Below are positions 14,039-22,220 of a stretch of 28,752 nucleotides of DNA, piece by piece (within the stretch, counting starts at the first letter, position 1; each line of letters opens with the position of its first letter). The notes under the pieces were generated by a model. It was not told where the DNA came from, did not search any database, and saw only the letters and a program-made list of their open reading frames with translations. The stretch covers positions 1 through 28,752 of the forward strand of contig DVHQ01000113.1 of NCBI GenBank assembly GCA_018711955.1, in the 5' to 3' direction. Both the position numbers and the translations under genes were made by a program. Origin of the DNA: Limiplasma merdipullorum (GTDB taxonomy: Bacteria; Bacillota; Clostridia; Christensenellales; Aristaeellaceae).

Positions 14039-15553
14039 ATGCTTAACGGCGTGATGCTGCAATATTTTGAATGGGAACTTCCCAACAACTGCGAGCTATG
14101 GCGCAAGGCCGGACGGGATGCGCTGCAGCTGCGGCACATGGGTTTTACAGCCGTATGGCTGCCGCCCGCCTACAAGGGCAGCGCCGGTATCAACGATGTG
14201 GGATACGGCGTATATGATACCTATGACCTGGGTGAGTTTGACCAGAAGGGCACGGTGCGCACCAAGTACGGAACGCGTGCCGAATACCTGGCGGCCATCC
14301 GCATGCTGCATCTGGCGGACCTGCAGGTGCTGCCCGATATCGTGCTCAACCATCGCATGGGCGCGGATGAATCCGAACAGGTGACCGTACACTGCGACAA
14401 CCCCGACGACCGCTCCCAGACCGATACGCCCGAAATTCCTGCCGTCGTTTTTACGCGCTTCACCTTTCCTGGCCGCGCAGGCAAGTACAGCGATTTCATC
14501 TGGACGCACGAGTGCTTCAGCGGCGTGGACTGGAATGACGCCACGCACCGCTCGGGCCTGTACCGCATCGGCGGAAAGACCTGGCAGCAGGATGTGGACA
14601 AGGAGCGGGGCAACTATGACTACCTGATGGGAGCGGACGTGGATACGGACAATCCCACCGTGCGCGAGGAGCTGAGCCGCTGGGGGCACTGGTACATCGA
14701 CACCACGGAGCTGGACGGCTTCCGGCTGGACGCGGTCAAGCACATCAGCGCCTCGTTCTACAAGGCATGGCTGGCGGATATGCGCGCCTACGCGGGCCGC
14801 GAGCTGTTCGCCGTGGGCGAATACTGGCATCAGGACGTGAATGTGCTGCTGGACTACCTTGGGAAGGTCGACTTCAGCATGAGCCTCTTTGATGTGCCGC
14901 TGCACCAGCATTTTCACGAGATTTCCCGCGGCAACGGGCAGTTTGACATGAGCCGCCTGTTTGAGGGCACGCTGGTTGGCGCCCGGCCCGACCTGGCGGT
15001 AACCTTTGTGGACAACCACGACACCCAGCCCGGTCAATCGCTGGAAAGCTGGGTGGATGGCTGGTTCAAGGCCGCGGCCTACGGCCTGATCCTGCTGCGG
15101 GCCTACGGTTATCCCTGCGTGTTCTACGGCGATCTCTACGGCATCCCCAGCCGCCGCATCGGCGCGGTGAGCGAGCTGGAACTGCTTCTCAAGGTACGCC
15201 GCTTCAACGCCTTTGGCGAGGAGCGGGATTACTTCGACCATCCCAACATCATCGGTTTCACGCGCGAAGGCCTGCGCACCTATCCCGGCAGCGGACTGGC
15301 TTTTCTCTGCTCGGATGGTCCGGGCGGACAAAAGCGGATGTATGTGGGCACATTCTATGCCGGCACCACCTTCCGCTGCGTGCTGGGCGGGCAGCGGAGC
15401 GTGGTCATTGACGGCGAGGGCTGCGGCGTGTTCTCCGTAGGCGGGGGCGGGGCCAGCCTCTATGTGCCGCGTCTGAGGCTGGGCGATTTCATCAACCGCA
15501 AGCTGGCCGAGCTGCGCGCCCGCGTGCGCGAGCTGCTGGGCAGGCGCGGATAA
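14039..15553 (+). CDS. Cytoplasmic alpha-amylase, GH13 subfamily 5 type
   Basis: This enzyme cuts internal alpha-1,4 bonds of starch, glycogen or maltodextrin. The 504-residue protein has no signal peptide, so it acts inside the cell, on stored glycogen or imported dextrins. It follows the liquefying-amylase pattern throughout: GVMLQYFEWELPN, VGYGVYDTYDLGEFDQKGT, DIVLNH (region I), GFRLDAVKH with the nucleophile D231, AVGEYW with acid/base E261, and FVDNHD with D328. These positions coincide with the catalytic numbering of the Bacillus licheniformis enzyme. A C-terminal beta domain (about 400-480) and a short basic helix follow. The ATG at 14039 has AAGGAGG 8 nt upstream; the GTG at 14030 lies inside that site. 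It is a single gene; the sugar kinase downstream has its own promoter. Confidence 0.95.
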   Translation: MLNGVMLQYFEWELPNNCELWRKAGRDALQLRHMGFTAVWLPPAYKGSAGINDVGYGVYDTYDLGEFDQKGTVRTKYGTRAEYLAAIRMLHLADLQVLPDIVLNHRMGADESEQVTVHCDNPDDRSQTDTPEIPAVVFTRFTFPGRAGKYSDFIWTHECFSGVDWNDATHRSGLYRIGGKTWQQDVDKERGNYDYLMGADVDTDNPTVREELSRWGHWYIDTTELDGFRLDAVKHISASFYKAWLADMRAYAGRELFAVGEYWHQDVNVLLDYLGKVDFSMSLFDVPLHQHFHEISRGNGQFDMSRLFEGTLVGARPDLAVTFVDNHDTQPGQSLESWVDGWFKAAAYGLILLRAYGYPCVFYGDLYGIPSRRIGAVSELELLLKVRRFNAFGEERDYFDHPNIIGFTREGLRTYPGSGLAFLCSDGPGGQKRMYVGTFYAGTTFRCVLGGQRSVVIDGEGCGVFSVGGGGASLYVPRLRLGDFINRKLAELRARVRELLGRRG

Positions 15554-15554
15554 C

Positions 15555-15582
15555 TTGCTTTTCCACGCGCCTGTGTTATACT
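15555..15582 (+). promoter_or_regulatory. Promoter of the ROK kinase/SIS operon
   Basis: TTGCTT (15555-15560), a 16-bp spacer, and TATACT (15577-15582) preceded by TGT (extended -10). The -35 starts right after the amylase stop codon; the ATG at 15620 is ~30 nt after the predicted start. Confidence 0.75.
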
Positions 15583-15619
15583 CTTTGACAAAAGAACCCA
15601 TGGGGAAAGGAGCGGCTGT

Positions 15620-16567
15620 ATGGACTGCTGGGTGGGGTTTGACATCGGCGGCACCAAATGCGCCGTATGCACGGGCGTGGAGGAGGCGGGCGCGCCCTGC
15701 GTGCTCAAGCGGCACGAGATCGCCACGCCCGCTACGCAGGCGGAGGCTATGGAGCGCATGTGCGCCATGGCGCTGGATATGACGGAGGGCTGCCGCGTAC
15801 TGGGCGCGGGCGTCAGCACCGGCGGTCCACTGGATCGCGCGCGCGGCGTGCTGCTCAATCCGCCCAACCTGCCTGGCTGGAGCGGCGCCTCTTGGACGGA
15901 ACGGATCACCCGGGCGCTGGGTGCGCCCGCTTTCATGGAAAACGACGCCAACGCCTGCGCCCTGGCCGAATGGCGGTGGGGCGCGGGCCAGGGCTGCCGG
16001 AGCATGGCTTTTCTCACCTTTGGGACGGGCCTGGGCGCGGGACTGATTCTGGACGGGCGGCTGTACCGGGGCGCCTGCGGCATGGCGGGTGAGCTGGGGC
16101 ACTGGCGATTGAGCGACTACGGCCCCACGGGCTACGGCAAGGAGGGCTCGTTTGAGGGGTTCTGTTCGGGCGGCGGCATCCGCCAGCTGGCCGAGACGCT
16201 GGCCCTGCGCGAGCGGCAGAAGGGCGCGCCCGTTTCCATGGGTCCCGGTCCGCTCACAGCCCGCGTTGTGGCAGAGGCCGCCGGGCGGGGCGACCCGCTG
16301 GCGCTGGAGGCGCTGGACCATGTGGCGCGCCAGCTGGGGCGCGGACTGGCCCTGCTGGTGGACCTGCTGAACCCGGAGCGCATCGTGATCGGCTCTATCT
16401 ATGCCCGCTGCGAAGGACTGCTGCGCGACGGCATGCTGCGCGCATTGGCGCAGGAGGCGCTTCCCACCTCGCTGGCCGCCTGCCGCATCCTGCCCGCCGC
16501 CCTTGGCGACCGCATCGGCGACTATGCCGCGCTGGCCATTGCCATGGCCGGAGCCGAGCAGGCCTAG
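15620..16567 (+). CDS. ROK-family sugar kinase
   Basis: A 315-residue cytoplasmic kinase of the ROK family, which phosphorylates hexoses or aminohexoses with ATP. Visible motifs are the phosphate loop FDIGGTKCAV (7-16), STGGPLD (66-72), the catalytic Asp in MENDANACA (D109), the FGTGLGAGLI nucleotide loop (134-143) and GELGHW (E158, H161). The usual ROK zinc-binding Cys cluster (CxCGxxGC) is replaced by GYGKEGSFEGFCSGG with a single cysteine, so this is a zinc-free variant and the substrate is hard to predict. It has no N-terminal HTH, so it is a kinase rather than a NagC/XylR repressor. The start has AAAGGAG 8 nt upstream. The SIS isomerase gene follows 29 nt later; kinase plus isomerase suggests a sugar-phosphate pathway. 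Confidence 0.88.
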   Translation: MDCWVGFDIGGTKCAVCTGVEEAGAPCVLKRHEIATPATQAEAMERMCAMALDMTEGCRVLGAGVSTGGPLDRARGVLLNPPNLPGWSGASWTERITRALGAPAFMENDANACALAEWRWGAGQGCRSMAFLTFGTGLGAGLILDGRLYRGACGMAGELGHWRLSDYGPTGYGKEGSFEGFCSGGGIRQLAETLALRERQKGAPVSMGPGPLTARVVAEAAGRGDPLALEALDHVARQLGRGLALLVDLLNPERIVIGSIYARCEGLLRDGMLRALAQEALPTSLAACRILPAALGDRIGDYAALAIAMAGAEQA

Positions 16568-16596
16568 GTGCCGAAAAACAAAGGAGGAATCCGACC

Positions 16597-17262
16597 ATGG
16601 CTCATATCCGTTACGCCGGCCCCGAAGCCGTGCTGGACGCTCTTGTGGATCGCTACCCCATTCTGGCCCCGCAAAAGGAGGACATTCGCGCGCTCTATGA
16701 GCTCATCCGCCAGTCGTTTGCCTCCGGCGGAAAGCTGCTGGTCTGCGGCAACGGCGGCAGCGCCGCCGACGCGCTGCATATCGTGGGCGAGCTGATGAAA
16801 AGCTTCACTCTGCCCCGCCCCATCGATGCAGAGGCCGCCCGCCTCCTTAGCGAGCGCTTCGGCCAGGAGGGCGAGCGGCTCGCGGCCTCGCTGGAGGGCG
16901 CGCTGCCTGCCGTGGCGCTGGTGGAAAACGCCGCGCTGTCCACGGCGCTTCAAAACGACGTGAGCGGCGGCATCTCCTTTGCCCAGCAGGTATATGGACT
17001 GGGCCGTCCGGGGGATGTGCTGCTGTGTATCTCCACCTCCGGCAACGCCGCAAACGCCGTGGCGGCGGCCATGGTTGCGCACGCGCGCGGCATGCGCGTG
17101 GCGCTGCTCTCCGGCGGCACGGGCGGAAAGCTGCGTCCCCTGTGCGACGTAAGCGTGGTGGTGGGCGTATCGGAAACCTTTATGGTACAGGAATTGCACT
17201 TGCCCGTCTATCACGCCCTGTGCCTGATGCTGGAGTACGCGTTCTTCCCTCCGGCACAATGA
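16597..17262 (+). CDS. SIS-domain phosphosugar isomerase, GmhA-like
   Basis: A 221-residue SIS-domain protein closest to phosphoheptose isomerase (sedoheptulose 7-phosphate to heptose 7-phosphate). The SIS elements are VCGNGGSAADALHIVGEL, with E65, and CISTSGNAANAV (144-155). VQELHLPVYH supplies Q198 and H206. E65, Q198 and H206 match in spacing the E. coli GmhA active-site residues Glu65, Gln172 and His180 as I recall them. It is ~30 residues longer than GmhA, with an insert at about 72-105 (RPIDAEAARLLSERFG...). Without other heptose genes nearby, another ketose/aldose phosphate is possible. DiaA-like non-enzymatic SIS proteins are a less likely alternative because the catalytic set is intact. 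AAAGGAGG lies well placed before the ATG. Confidence 0.83.
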   Translation: MAHIRYAGPEAVLDALVDRYPILAPQKEDIRALYELIRQSFASGGKLLVCGNGGSAADALHIVGELMKSFTLPRPIDAEAARLLSERFGQEGERLAASLEGALPAVALVENAALSTALQNDVSGGISFAQQVYGLGRPGDVLLCISTSGNAANAVAAAMVAHARGMRVALLSGGTGGKLRPLCDVSVVVGVSETFMVQELHLPVYHALCLMLEYAFFPPAQ

Positions 17263-17279
17263 TTTCACATCACTCCGGC

Positions 17280-17305
17280 GGCCCCGGCCGCCGGGGCCTT
17301 TTTTT
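17280..17305 (+). terminator. Intrinsic terminator after the SIS gene
   Basis: GGCCCCGG (17280-17287), a 3-nt loop and CCGGGGCC (17291-17298) are followed by T7 (17299-17305). This is a textbook terminator that separates the kinase/isomerase operon from the importer operon. Confidence 0.95.
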
Positions 17306-17376
17306 GTTCCATCAAAACTCCATAAAAAAGCCCCCTGAAAACCAAAGAACCCCCATTTCTTCGGCGGCCGTTGAAA

Positions 17377-17385
17377 TGCTATACT
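17377..17385 (+). promoter_or_regulatory. Extended -10 promoter of the sugar ABC operon
   Basis: TGCTATACT, with TATACT at 17380-17385, lies 42 nt before the ATG at 17428. The best -35 candidate (TTTCTT, 18 bp upstream) is poor, suggesting dependence on an activator or on the extended -10. Confidence 0.6.
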
Positions 17386-17427
17386 TTTTTCACCGAAACA
17401 AGCAAATCAGACAAAGGGGCTAGGCCA

Positions 17428-18939
17428 ATGAACGACATCATCGTATCCATGCACGATATCTGCAAGTCGTTTCCCGGCGTAAAGGCGCTGGACCATGTGG
17501 ATTTCGAGCTGCGAAGCGGCGAGGTCATGGCGCTTCTGGGCGAGAACGGCGCGGGCAAGTCCACGCTGATGAAGGTGCTCAGCGGCGTCTATACCCGCGA
17601 CAGCGGCGACATGGAAATCCAGGGCAAGGCATATGGCAACCTCACCCCCAAGCAGGCCCAGGCCGCGGGCGTGGCCATCATCCATCAGGAGCTCAACATG
17701 TGCCGTCACCTCACCGTGGCTGAAAATATGTTTCTGGGGCGCGAAAAGGTGCGCGGCGTGGTGCTCAATCAGCGCGAGATGGAGGCAGAGGCCGCCGAGG
17801 TGCTGGGCCGGCTCAAGATCGACATCTCCCCCCGCACGGTGGTGGGCGACCTGCCCATTTCCAAGCAGCAGATGGTGGAGATCGCCAAGGCGCTGTCAAT
17901 GGACGCACGCATCCTCATCATGGATGAGCCCACCTCCGCTTTGACCGCCCGCGAGATCGAGGACCTGTTCCGCATCATCCGCGACCTGCGCGCCTCGGAC
18001 CACGGCATCGTGTATATCTCCCACCGGCTGGAGGAGCTGCAGCACATCGTAGACCGCGTGACCATCATGCGCGACGGTCAGTATATCACCACCATGAACT
18101 TTGCCGACACCACCATCGATCAGATCATCACCCACATGGTGGGCCGCGAAATCAAGGAAAAATTCCCCCGTGTGACCTGCGAGAAGGGCAAAAAGATCTT
18201 TGAGGTCAAAAACCTCAACGCCGGCCGCATGGTGCGAAATATCAGCTTTTCCCTCTACGAGGGTGAAATCGTGGGTTTTGCGGGCCTGATGGGCGCCGGG
18301 CGCACCGAAACCACGCGCGCCATTTTCGGCATCGACCCCAAGCAGTCCGGGCAGATTTTCCTCGACGGCAGGGAAATCGCCATTCACAGTCCGGCGGACG
18401 CCATCCGTCAGGGGGTGGTGCTGGCGCCGGAGGACCGCAAGAAGGATGGCCTGTGCACCAAGCTGAGCATCCGCCACAATATTGCGCTTCCCAACCTGGA
18501 CCTTTTGTGCAACCGGCTGGGCGTGGTCAGCCACAGCAGGGAAAACGCCATGTGCGACCGTGCGGTCCGGAATTTGCAGATCAAAACCCCGTCGTTGGAT
18601 GTGGACGCGGCCAACCTGTCCGGCGGCAACCAGCAGAAGGTGGTCGTGGCCAAGTGGCTGGCACGCAACTCGCGGGTGGTCCTCTTTGACGAGCCCACGC
18701 GAGGCATCGATGTGGCGGCCAAGGTGGAGATCTACCACCTGATGAACCAGCTCAAGCAGCAGGGCATCGCCGTGATGTTCGTATCCAGCGAGCTGCCGGA
18801 GGTGCTGGGCATCGCCGACCGCGTCATCGTGATGTGCGACGGTCAGATCACCGGCGAGGTGATGGCGCGGGAAACCACGCAAAACGAGATTCTCACGCTG
18901 GCAACCCGGTTTGAAAACAAAATGGCGGCAGGCCAATGA
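17428..18939 (+). CDS. Sugar ABC transporter ATP-binding protein, RbsA/MglA type
   Basis: A 503-residue double ATPase of the CUT2 (ribose/galactose) importer class. The first domain has Walker A GENGAGKST, the degenerate signature LPISKQQMVEIAKAL and Walker B ILIMDEPTS. The second has the divergent P-loop GLMGAGRTET, signature LSGGNQQKVVVAKWL and VVLFDEPTRGID. This asymmetric pattern is diagnostic for the family. The ATG at 17428 is preceded by AAAGGGG; an upstream frame to 17371 overlaps the promoter. The TGA overlaps an ATG (ATGA) but the permease more likely starts at 18960. The pentose or hexose carried cannot be read from sequence; the adjacent ROK kinase and isomerase are candidates for the next steps. 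Confidence 0.95.
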   Translation: MNDIIVSMHDICKSFPGVKALDHVDFELRSGEVMALLGENGAGKSTLMKVLSGVYTRDSGDMEIQGKAYGNLTPKQAQAAGVAIIHQELNMCRHLTVAENMFLGREKVRGVVLNQREMEAEAAEVLGRLKIDISPRTVVGDLPISKQQMVEIAKALSMDARILIMDEPTSALTAREIEDLFRIIRDLRASDHGIVYISHRLEELQHIVDRVTIMRDGQYITTMNFADTTIDQIITHMVGREIKEKFPRVTCEKGKKIFEVKNLNAGRMVRNISFSLYEGEIVGFAGLMGAGRTETTRAIFGIDPKQSGQIFLDGREIAIHSPADAIRQGVVLAPEDRKKDGLCTKLSIRHNIALPNLDLLCNRLGVVSHSRENAMCDRAVRNLQIKTPSLDVDAANLSGGNQQKVVVAKWLARNSRVVLFDEPTRGIDVAAKVEIYHLMNQLKQQGIAVMFVSSELPEVLGIADRVIVMCDGQITGEVMARETTQNEILTLATRFENKMAAGQ

Positions 18940-18959
18940 GCGTAGGAGGCACGGATCGT

Positions 18960-20009
18960 ATGGAACACAGCAAGCAACCCTTCCTCAAGCGGCTGCTCAG
19001 CGTGCGCGGCATGGGCGCGGCGCTGACGGCCTTCGCAGGACTCATCATCATCTACATCGCGTTCGGCCTGATCAACCCCACGGTGTTCTCGGGGCGCAAC
19101 ATCGTCAACCTCACGCGCTCCATGTCCAAGTACCTCATCATCGGCATCGGCCAGAGCTACCTGCTCATCACCGGCAACATCGACCTGTCCATCGGCTCGG
19201 TGGTCGGCATGAGCGCCATGATCTCCGGCACGCTGATGTCCGGCGGCATGCATCCCATCCCCGCCATCCTGATCACGCTGGTGGCCTGCTTGCTGGTGGG
19301 CGTGCTCAACGGCATGCTCGTGGGCAAGTTCCAGCTCCCGCCCTTCATCGCCACGCTGGGCACGATGTTCGTGGCGCGCGGCGTGGCCTACATGGTCAAC
19401 GGCAACCGCAACACCAACGCCATCGCCAGCGGCATCGGCCAGGAGATGGGCGACAAGTTCCAGAACTTCTTCTACTACGGAGATACCCTGGGCCTGTACA
19501 ACACCTTCTGGATTGCCATGATCCTCTTTGCAGCCTTCTTCTTCCTGCTGAGCAAGACCCGCACCGGCCGGCACATCTACGCCATCGGCTCCAACGCGGA
19601 CGCGGCCAAGCTCTCCGGCGTATCGGTGGTGGCCACGGTGACCAAGGCGTACCTGGTATCGGCGTTCTGCTCGTTCGTGGTGGGCCTGATCCTGTGCGCG
19701 CAGGCCAGCATGGGCAACATGGAGGCCGGCAACACCTATGAAATGTATGCGGTGGCCGCAGGCGTCATCGGCGGCATCTCTCCCCTGGGCGGCACGGGTC
19801 TTCTGCTGGGCACCCTGGGCGGCGCGGCCGTGTGGCAGACGCTGGAAAACGGCCTGAACATGATCGGCGCGCAGGTGGGCATCCAGCGCATCGTGATCGG
19901 CGTGATCGTGGTATTCGCCGTGCTGCTTGACGTGGTGTTCCGCCGCGGCATCTTCAGCCGCAAAACCACCAAAAAGACGAATGAATTGCCTGCGGGCGTT
20001 CAGAAATAG
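18960..20009 (+). CDS. Sugar ABC transporter permease, RbsC type
   Basis: A 349-residue membrane subunit (8-10 helices) of the CUT2 importer. Family motifs include GQSYLLITGNIDLSIGSVVG, GKFQLPPFIATLGTMFVARG, GRHIYAIGSNADAAKLSGVSV and ISPLGGTGLLLGTLGGA. The ATG at 18960 has GGAGG 10 nt upstream and gives a normal N-terminus. An ATG at 18936 that overlaps the ATPase stop would add eight residues and has no Shine-Dalgarno of its own. The binding-protein gene follows after 20 nt. The order ATPase, permease, binding protein matches many ribose-type operons, though no rbsD, rbsK or LacI-type regulator is present. Confidence 0.95.
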   Translation: MEHSKQPFLKRLLSVRGMGAALTAFAGLIIIYIAFGLINPTVFSGRNIVNLTRSMSKYLIIGIGQSYLLITGNIDLSIGSVVGMSAMISGTLMSGGMHPIPAILITLVACLLVGVLNGMLVGKFQLPPFIATLGTMFVARGVAYMVNGNRNTNAIASGIGQEMGDKFQNFFYYGDTLGLYNTFWIAMILFAAFFFLLSKTRTGRHIYAIGSNADAAKLSGVSVVATVTKAYLVSAFCSFVVGLILCAQASMGNMEAGNTYEMYAVAAGVIGGISPLGGTGLLLGTLGGAAVWQTLENGLNMIGAQVGIQRIVIGVIVVFAVLLDVVFRRGIFSRKTTKKTNELPAGVQK

Positions 20010-20029
20010 AAACAGGAGGTACCATTGTT

Positions 20030-20932
20030 ATGAAAAAGATCGTTGCTCTGCTGCTCAGCCTGTGCCTGGTGCTCGGCGCTGCCAGCGCGATGGCTGCGGG
20101 CGAGAAGATCGCCCTGATCACCATGGACTCCATCGACCAGCACTGGATCACCCTCAACGAGGGCGCCCAGAAAGCCGCCGAGGAACTCGGCGTGACCGTT
20201 ACTTTCATGTCCCCCAACACCAAGGATGACGCCCAGCAGATCGAGTGCGTCAACAACGCCGTCGCCGGCGGCTACCAGGCCATCATCGTGGCGGCCAACG
20301 GCCCCGACGCCATCTCCTCCGCGCTCAACGAGGCCGTCGAGGCGGGCGTGAAGATCGTCTACGTGGACTCCCCCGCCAACGTCGAGGCGGAAGCCACCTT
20401 CTCCACCGACAACCAGGCCGCCGGCAAGACCGCCGGTGAGGAAATGATCAAGGCCCTGACCGCGGCCGGCATCACCTCCGGCGACATCGGCATCGTGAAC
20501 GTCAATGCCGCTACCGACTCCACCGTGAAGCGCGAAGCGGGCTTCCGCAGCGCCTTTGAGGGCACCGATTACAACATTCTCGAGACCCAGTACGGCGAAG
20601 GCGACGCTGCCAAGTCCCAGACCATTGCCGAGAACTACATCACCCAGGGCGTGGTCGGCATCTTCGGCGGCAACGAAGGCTCCACCACCGGCATCGGCAA
20701 CGCCATCAAGGCGTCCGGCGACACCGGCGTGATCGGCGTGGGCTTTGACAAGTCCGACGCCATCCAGAGCCTCATCAGGGACGGCTACCTGCTGTGCACC
20801 ATGGCGCAGAACCCCGACGTGATGGGCTATGAAGGCGTACAGGCCGCCGTCAAGGCCATCGCGGGCGAGGATCTCGGCCATGCCGTGACCGATACCGGCG
20901 TGTCCGTGCTGACCAAGGATTCCCTCCAGTAA
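20030..20932 (+). CDS. Sugar ABC transporter substrate-binding protein, RbsB type
   Basis: A 300-residue exported sugar receptor (Peripla_BP_4 fold). A signal peptide MKKIVALLLSLCLVLGAASAMA ends near residue 23. The mature part starts KIALITMDSIDQHWITLNEGAQKAAEELG and shows family segments: NNAVAGGYQAIIVAANGPDAISSALNEA, FSTDNQAAGKTAGEEM, and GIFGGNEGSTTGIGNAI. The only cysteine in the signal is inside the hydrophobic core and lacks a proper lipobox, so the protein appears not to be lipid-anchored, like the other receptor in this window. AGGAGG lies ~12 nt before the ATG. Codon use is very biased to C-ending codons, suggesting high expression. It ends the operon and is followed by a strong terminator. 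Confidence 0.93.
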   Translation: MKKIVALLLSLCLVLGAASAMAAGEKIALITMDSIDQHWITLNEGAQKAAEELGVTVTFMSPNTKDDAQQIECVNNAVAGGYQAIIVAANGPDAISSALNEAVEAGVKIVYVDSPANVEAEATFSTDNQAAGKTAGEEMIKALTAAGITSGDIGIVNVNAATDSTVKREAGFRSAFEGTDYNILETQYGEGDAAKSQTIAENYITQGVVGIFGGNEGSTTGIGNAIKASGDTGVIGVGFDKSDAIQSLIRDGYLLCTMAQNPDVMGYEGVQAAVKAIAGEDLGHAVTDTGVSVLTKDSLQ

Positions 20933-20944
20933 GTTTCGATCATG

Positions 20945-20981
20945 GGTCCGCCGCACCCGTCTGGATGCGGCGGACCTTTTT
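20945..20981. terminator. Intrinsic terminator between the sugar receptor gene and hemW
   Basis: The 11-bp perfect stem GGTCCGCCGCA (20945-20955) pairs with 20966-20976 over a 10-nt loop and is followed by T5 (20977-20981). The two genes converge on it, so it may serve both, though the plus direction has the better U-run. Confidence 0.9.
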
Positions 20982-20983
20982 GT

Positions 20984-22168
20984 TTACGGCATCAGCGCCA
21001 TAAGCGCCTCGTTTTGTACCTCCAGCCCGCGTGGGGTGAGGAAGAACCGCCTCTCCCCCGGCGCACCGGAGGACCACGCCCCCAGCCCCTCCCCCGCGAG
21101 CCTCTCCAGCGCCGGGCCGTAGACCTGCGAAAGCGCCGCGCCATGCATGCGCTCAAAATCGCGTTCGGATACGCCGTCGGTCATGCGCAGGCCCAGCATC
21201 ATCGTCTCAAACATGGCTTCCCGACGGTCCACCGCCGTGATTTCTGCCGGCGACAGGGTATTTTGCGTATCGAGCGCATTGAGATACTCCGTCAGGCTTT
21301 CGGTATTGGCGCGCCGGATGCGCACCGCACCGCACGCGGCCTGCGCCTCGTCCGGCGGCAGCATGCCATGCGCCGCCACGCCCAGCCCCGCATACCAGCT
21401 TCCCTGCCAGTAGCCCACGTTGTGGCGGCAGCGGAAGCCTGGCCGGGCAAAATTGCTGATTTCGTAGCGCTCGTATCCCGCCGTTTCCAGCCAGGTTACA
21501 CCCCGATCGTACATTTCGGCGGCCAGCTCGTCATCCGGCAGGCGCACGCTTCCCTCCTCCAGCATGCGGAAAAGCGGCGTCCCCTCCTCCAGAATCAGGC
21601 TATACGCGGATATATGCTCCACGCCGAGCGCCAAAGCCGCTTCCAGACTCTCATGCCAGTCCCGCAGCGTCTGGCCCGGCAGGCCGGACATCAGATCCAC
21701 GTTGAGATTGCGGATGCCGGCGGCGCGGGCCATCACCACCGCCTCCTCCGTCTGGGCAAAGGTATGGATGCGTCCAATGGCTTTGAGCAACCTCTCCTGC
21801 GCGGCCTGCATCCCCAGCGACAGGCGGTTCAGTCCGCAGGCGCAGGCCGCTTCCAGCCACCGGGGGGACAGGGTGCCGGGATTCCCCTCGGCGGTGATTT
21901 CCGCATCCGGCAGGACGTCGAAGCGGCGGCGCAGTTCCTCAAGGACGCCCCGCATCTGTGCGGCGGGTACCAGCGTGGGCGTACCGCCGCCCAAAAACAC
22001 GGTACTCACCCTGACGCCAGGGTATTTTTCGGCGGTGAGGCAAATCTCTTTTTTGAGCGCAGAGCAATACGCCGCAACGGTTCCGTCGTCCGCGGGGGCG
22101 GAACAGAAGTCGCAGTAAAAACATTTTCTTTTACAAAACGGAAAATGGAGATATAATTGCAGTAACAA
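20984..22168 (-). CDS. hemW: HemW-like radical SAM protein (heme chaperone / coproporphyrinogen oxidase-like)
   Basis: A 394-residue cytoplasmic radical SAM protein of the HemN/HemW family. The iron-sulfur motif CKRKCFYCDFC sits at residues 12-22 (CxxxCxxC, with a fourth Cys two residues on). It is followed by VFLGGGTPTL, EGNPGTL, NRLSLGMQA and the HemW-type HNVGYWQGSWYAGLGVAAHG. The short N-terminus before the cluster and the HNxxYW segment favour HemW over true oxygen-independent coproporphyrinogen oxidase; HemW is described as a heme-inserting chaperone. The start is a TTG at 22168: no ATG precedes the cluster, and GGAGG lies 8 nt upstream. In many Bacillota hemW sits between lepA and hrcA/grpE/dnaK; that context is absent here. 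Confidence 0.93.
   Translation of the reverse strand: MLLQLYLHFPFCKRKCFYCDFCSAPADDGTVAAYCSALKKEICLTAEKYPGVRVSTVFLGGGTPTLVPAAQMRGVLEELRRRFDVLPDAEITAEGNPGTLSPRWLEAACACGLNRLSLGMQAAQERLLKAIGRIHTFAQTEEAVVMARAAGIRNLNVDLMSGLPGQTLRDWHESLEAALALGVEHISAYSLILEEGTPLFRMLEEGSVRLPDDELAAEMYDRGVTWLETAGYERYEISNFARPGFRCRHNVGYWQGSWYAGLGVAAHGMLPPDEAQAACGAVRIRRANTESLTEYLNALDTQNTLSPAEITAVDRREAMFETMMLGLRMTDGVSERDFERMHGAALSQVYGPALERLAGEGLGAWSSGAPGERRFFLTPRGLEVQNEALMALMP
22130..22157 (+). promoter_or_regulatory. SigA-type promoter of the DUF1622 gene, inside the hemW 5' end
   Basis: TTTACA (22130-22135), a 16-bp spacer, and TATAAT (22152-22157). It lies within the first codons of hemW on the other strand, ~60 nt before the DUF1622 ATG. 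Confidence 0.7.
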
Positions 22169-22188
22169 ATCGCAACCCTCCCGGTGCG

Positions 22189-22197
22189 ATTATACCA
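22189..22197 (-). promoter_or_regulatory. Extended -10 promoter of hemW
   Basis: On the minus strand TGGTATAAT, with TATAAT at 22189-22194, lies just upstream of the hemW ribosome binding site. The leader would be under 20 nt. No good -35 is visible at the standard spacing. It overlaps the leader of the divergent DUF1622 gene. Confidence 0.55.
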
Positions 22198-22220
22198 CAC
22201 CCACGAAGGAGGACGCCACA

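Noticed and set aside
14096..16321. Minus-strand open frame of 741 codons across the amylase and ROK genes
   Set aside because: The amylase and kinase on the plus strand have complete catalytic motifs, promoters and ribosome binding sites. The antisense frame spans two genes and has none.
17371..17427. Upstream extension of the sugar ABC ATPase (start at 17371)
   Set aside because: The extension would place the start before the -10 element, has no ribosome binding site, and the family N-terminus begins at the ATG at 17428.
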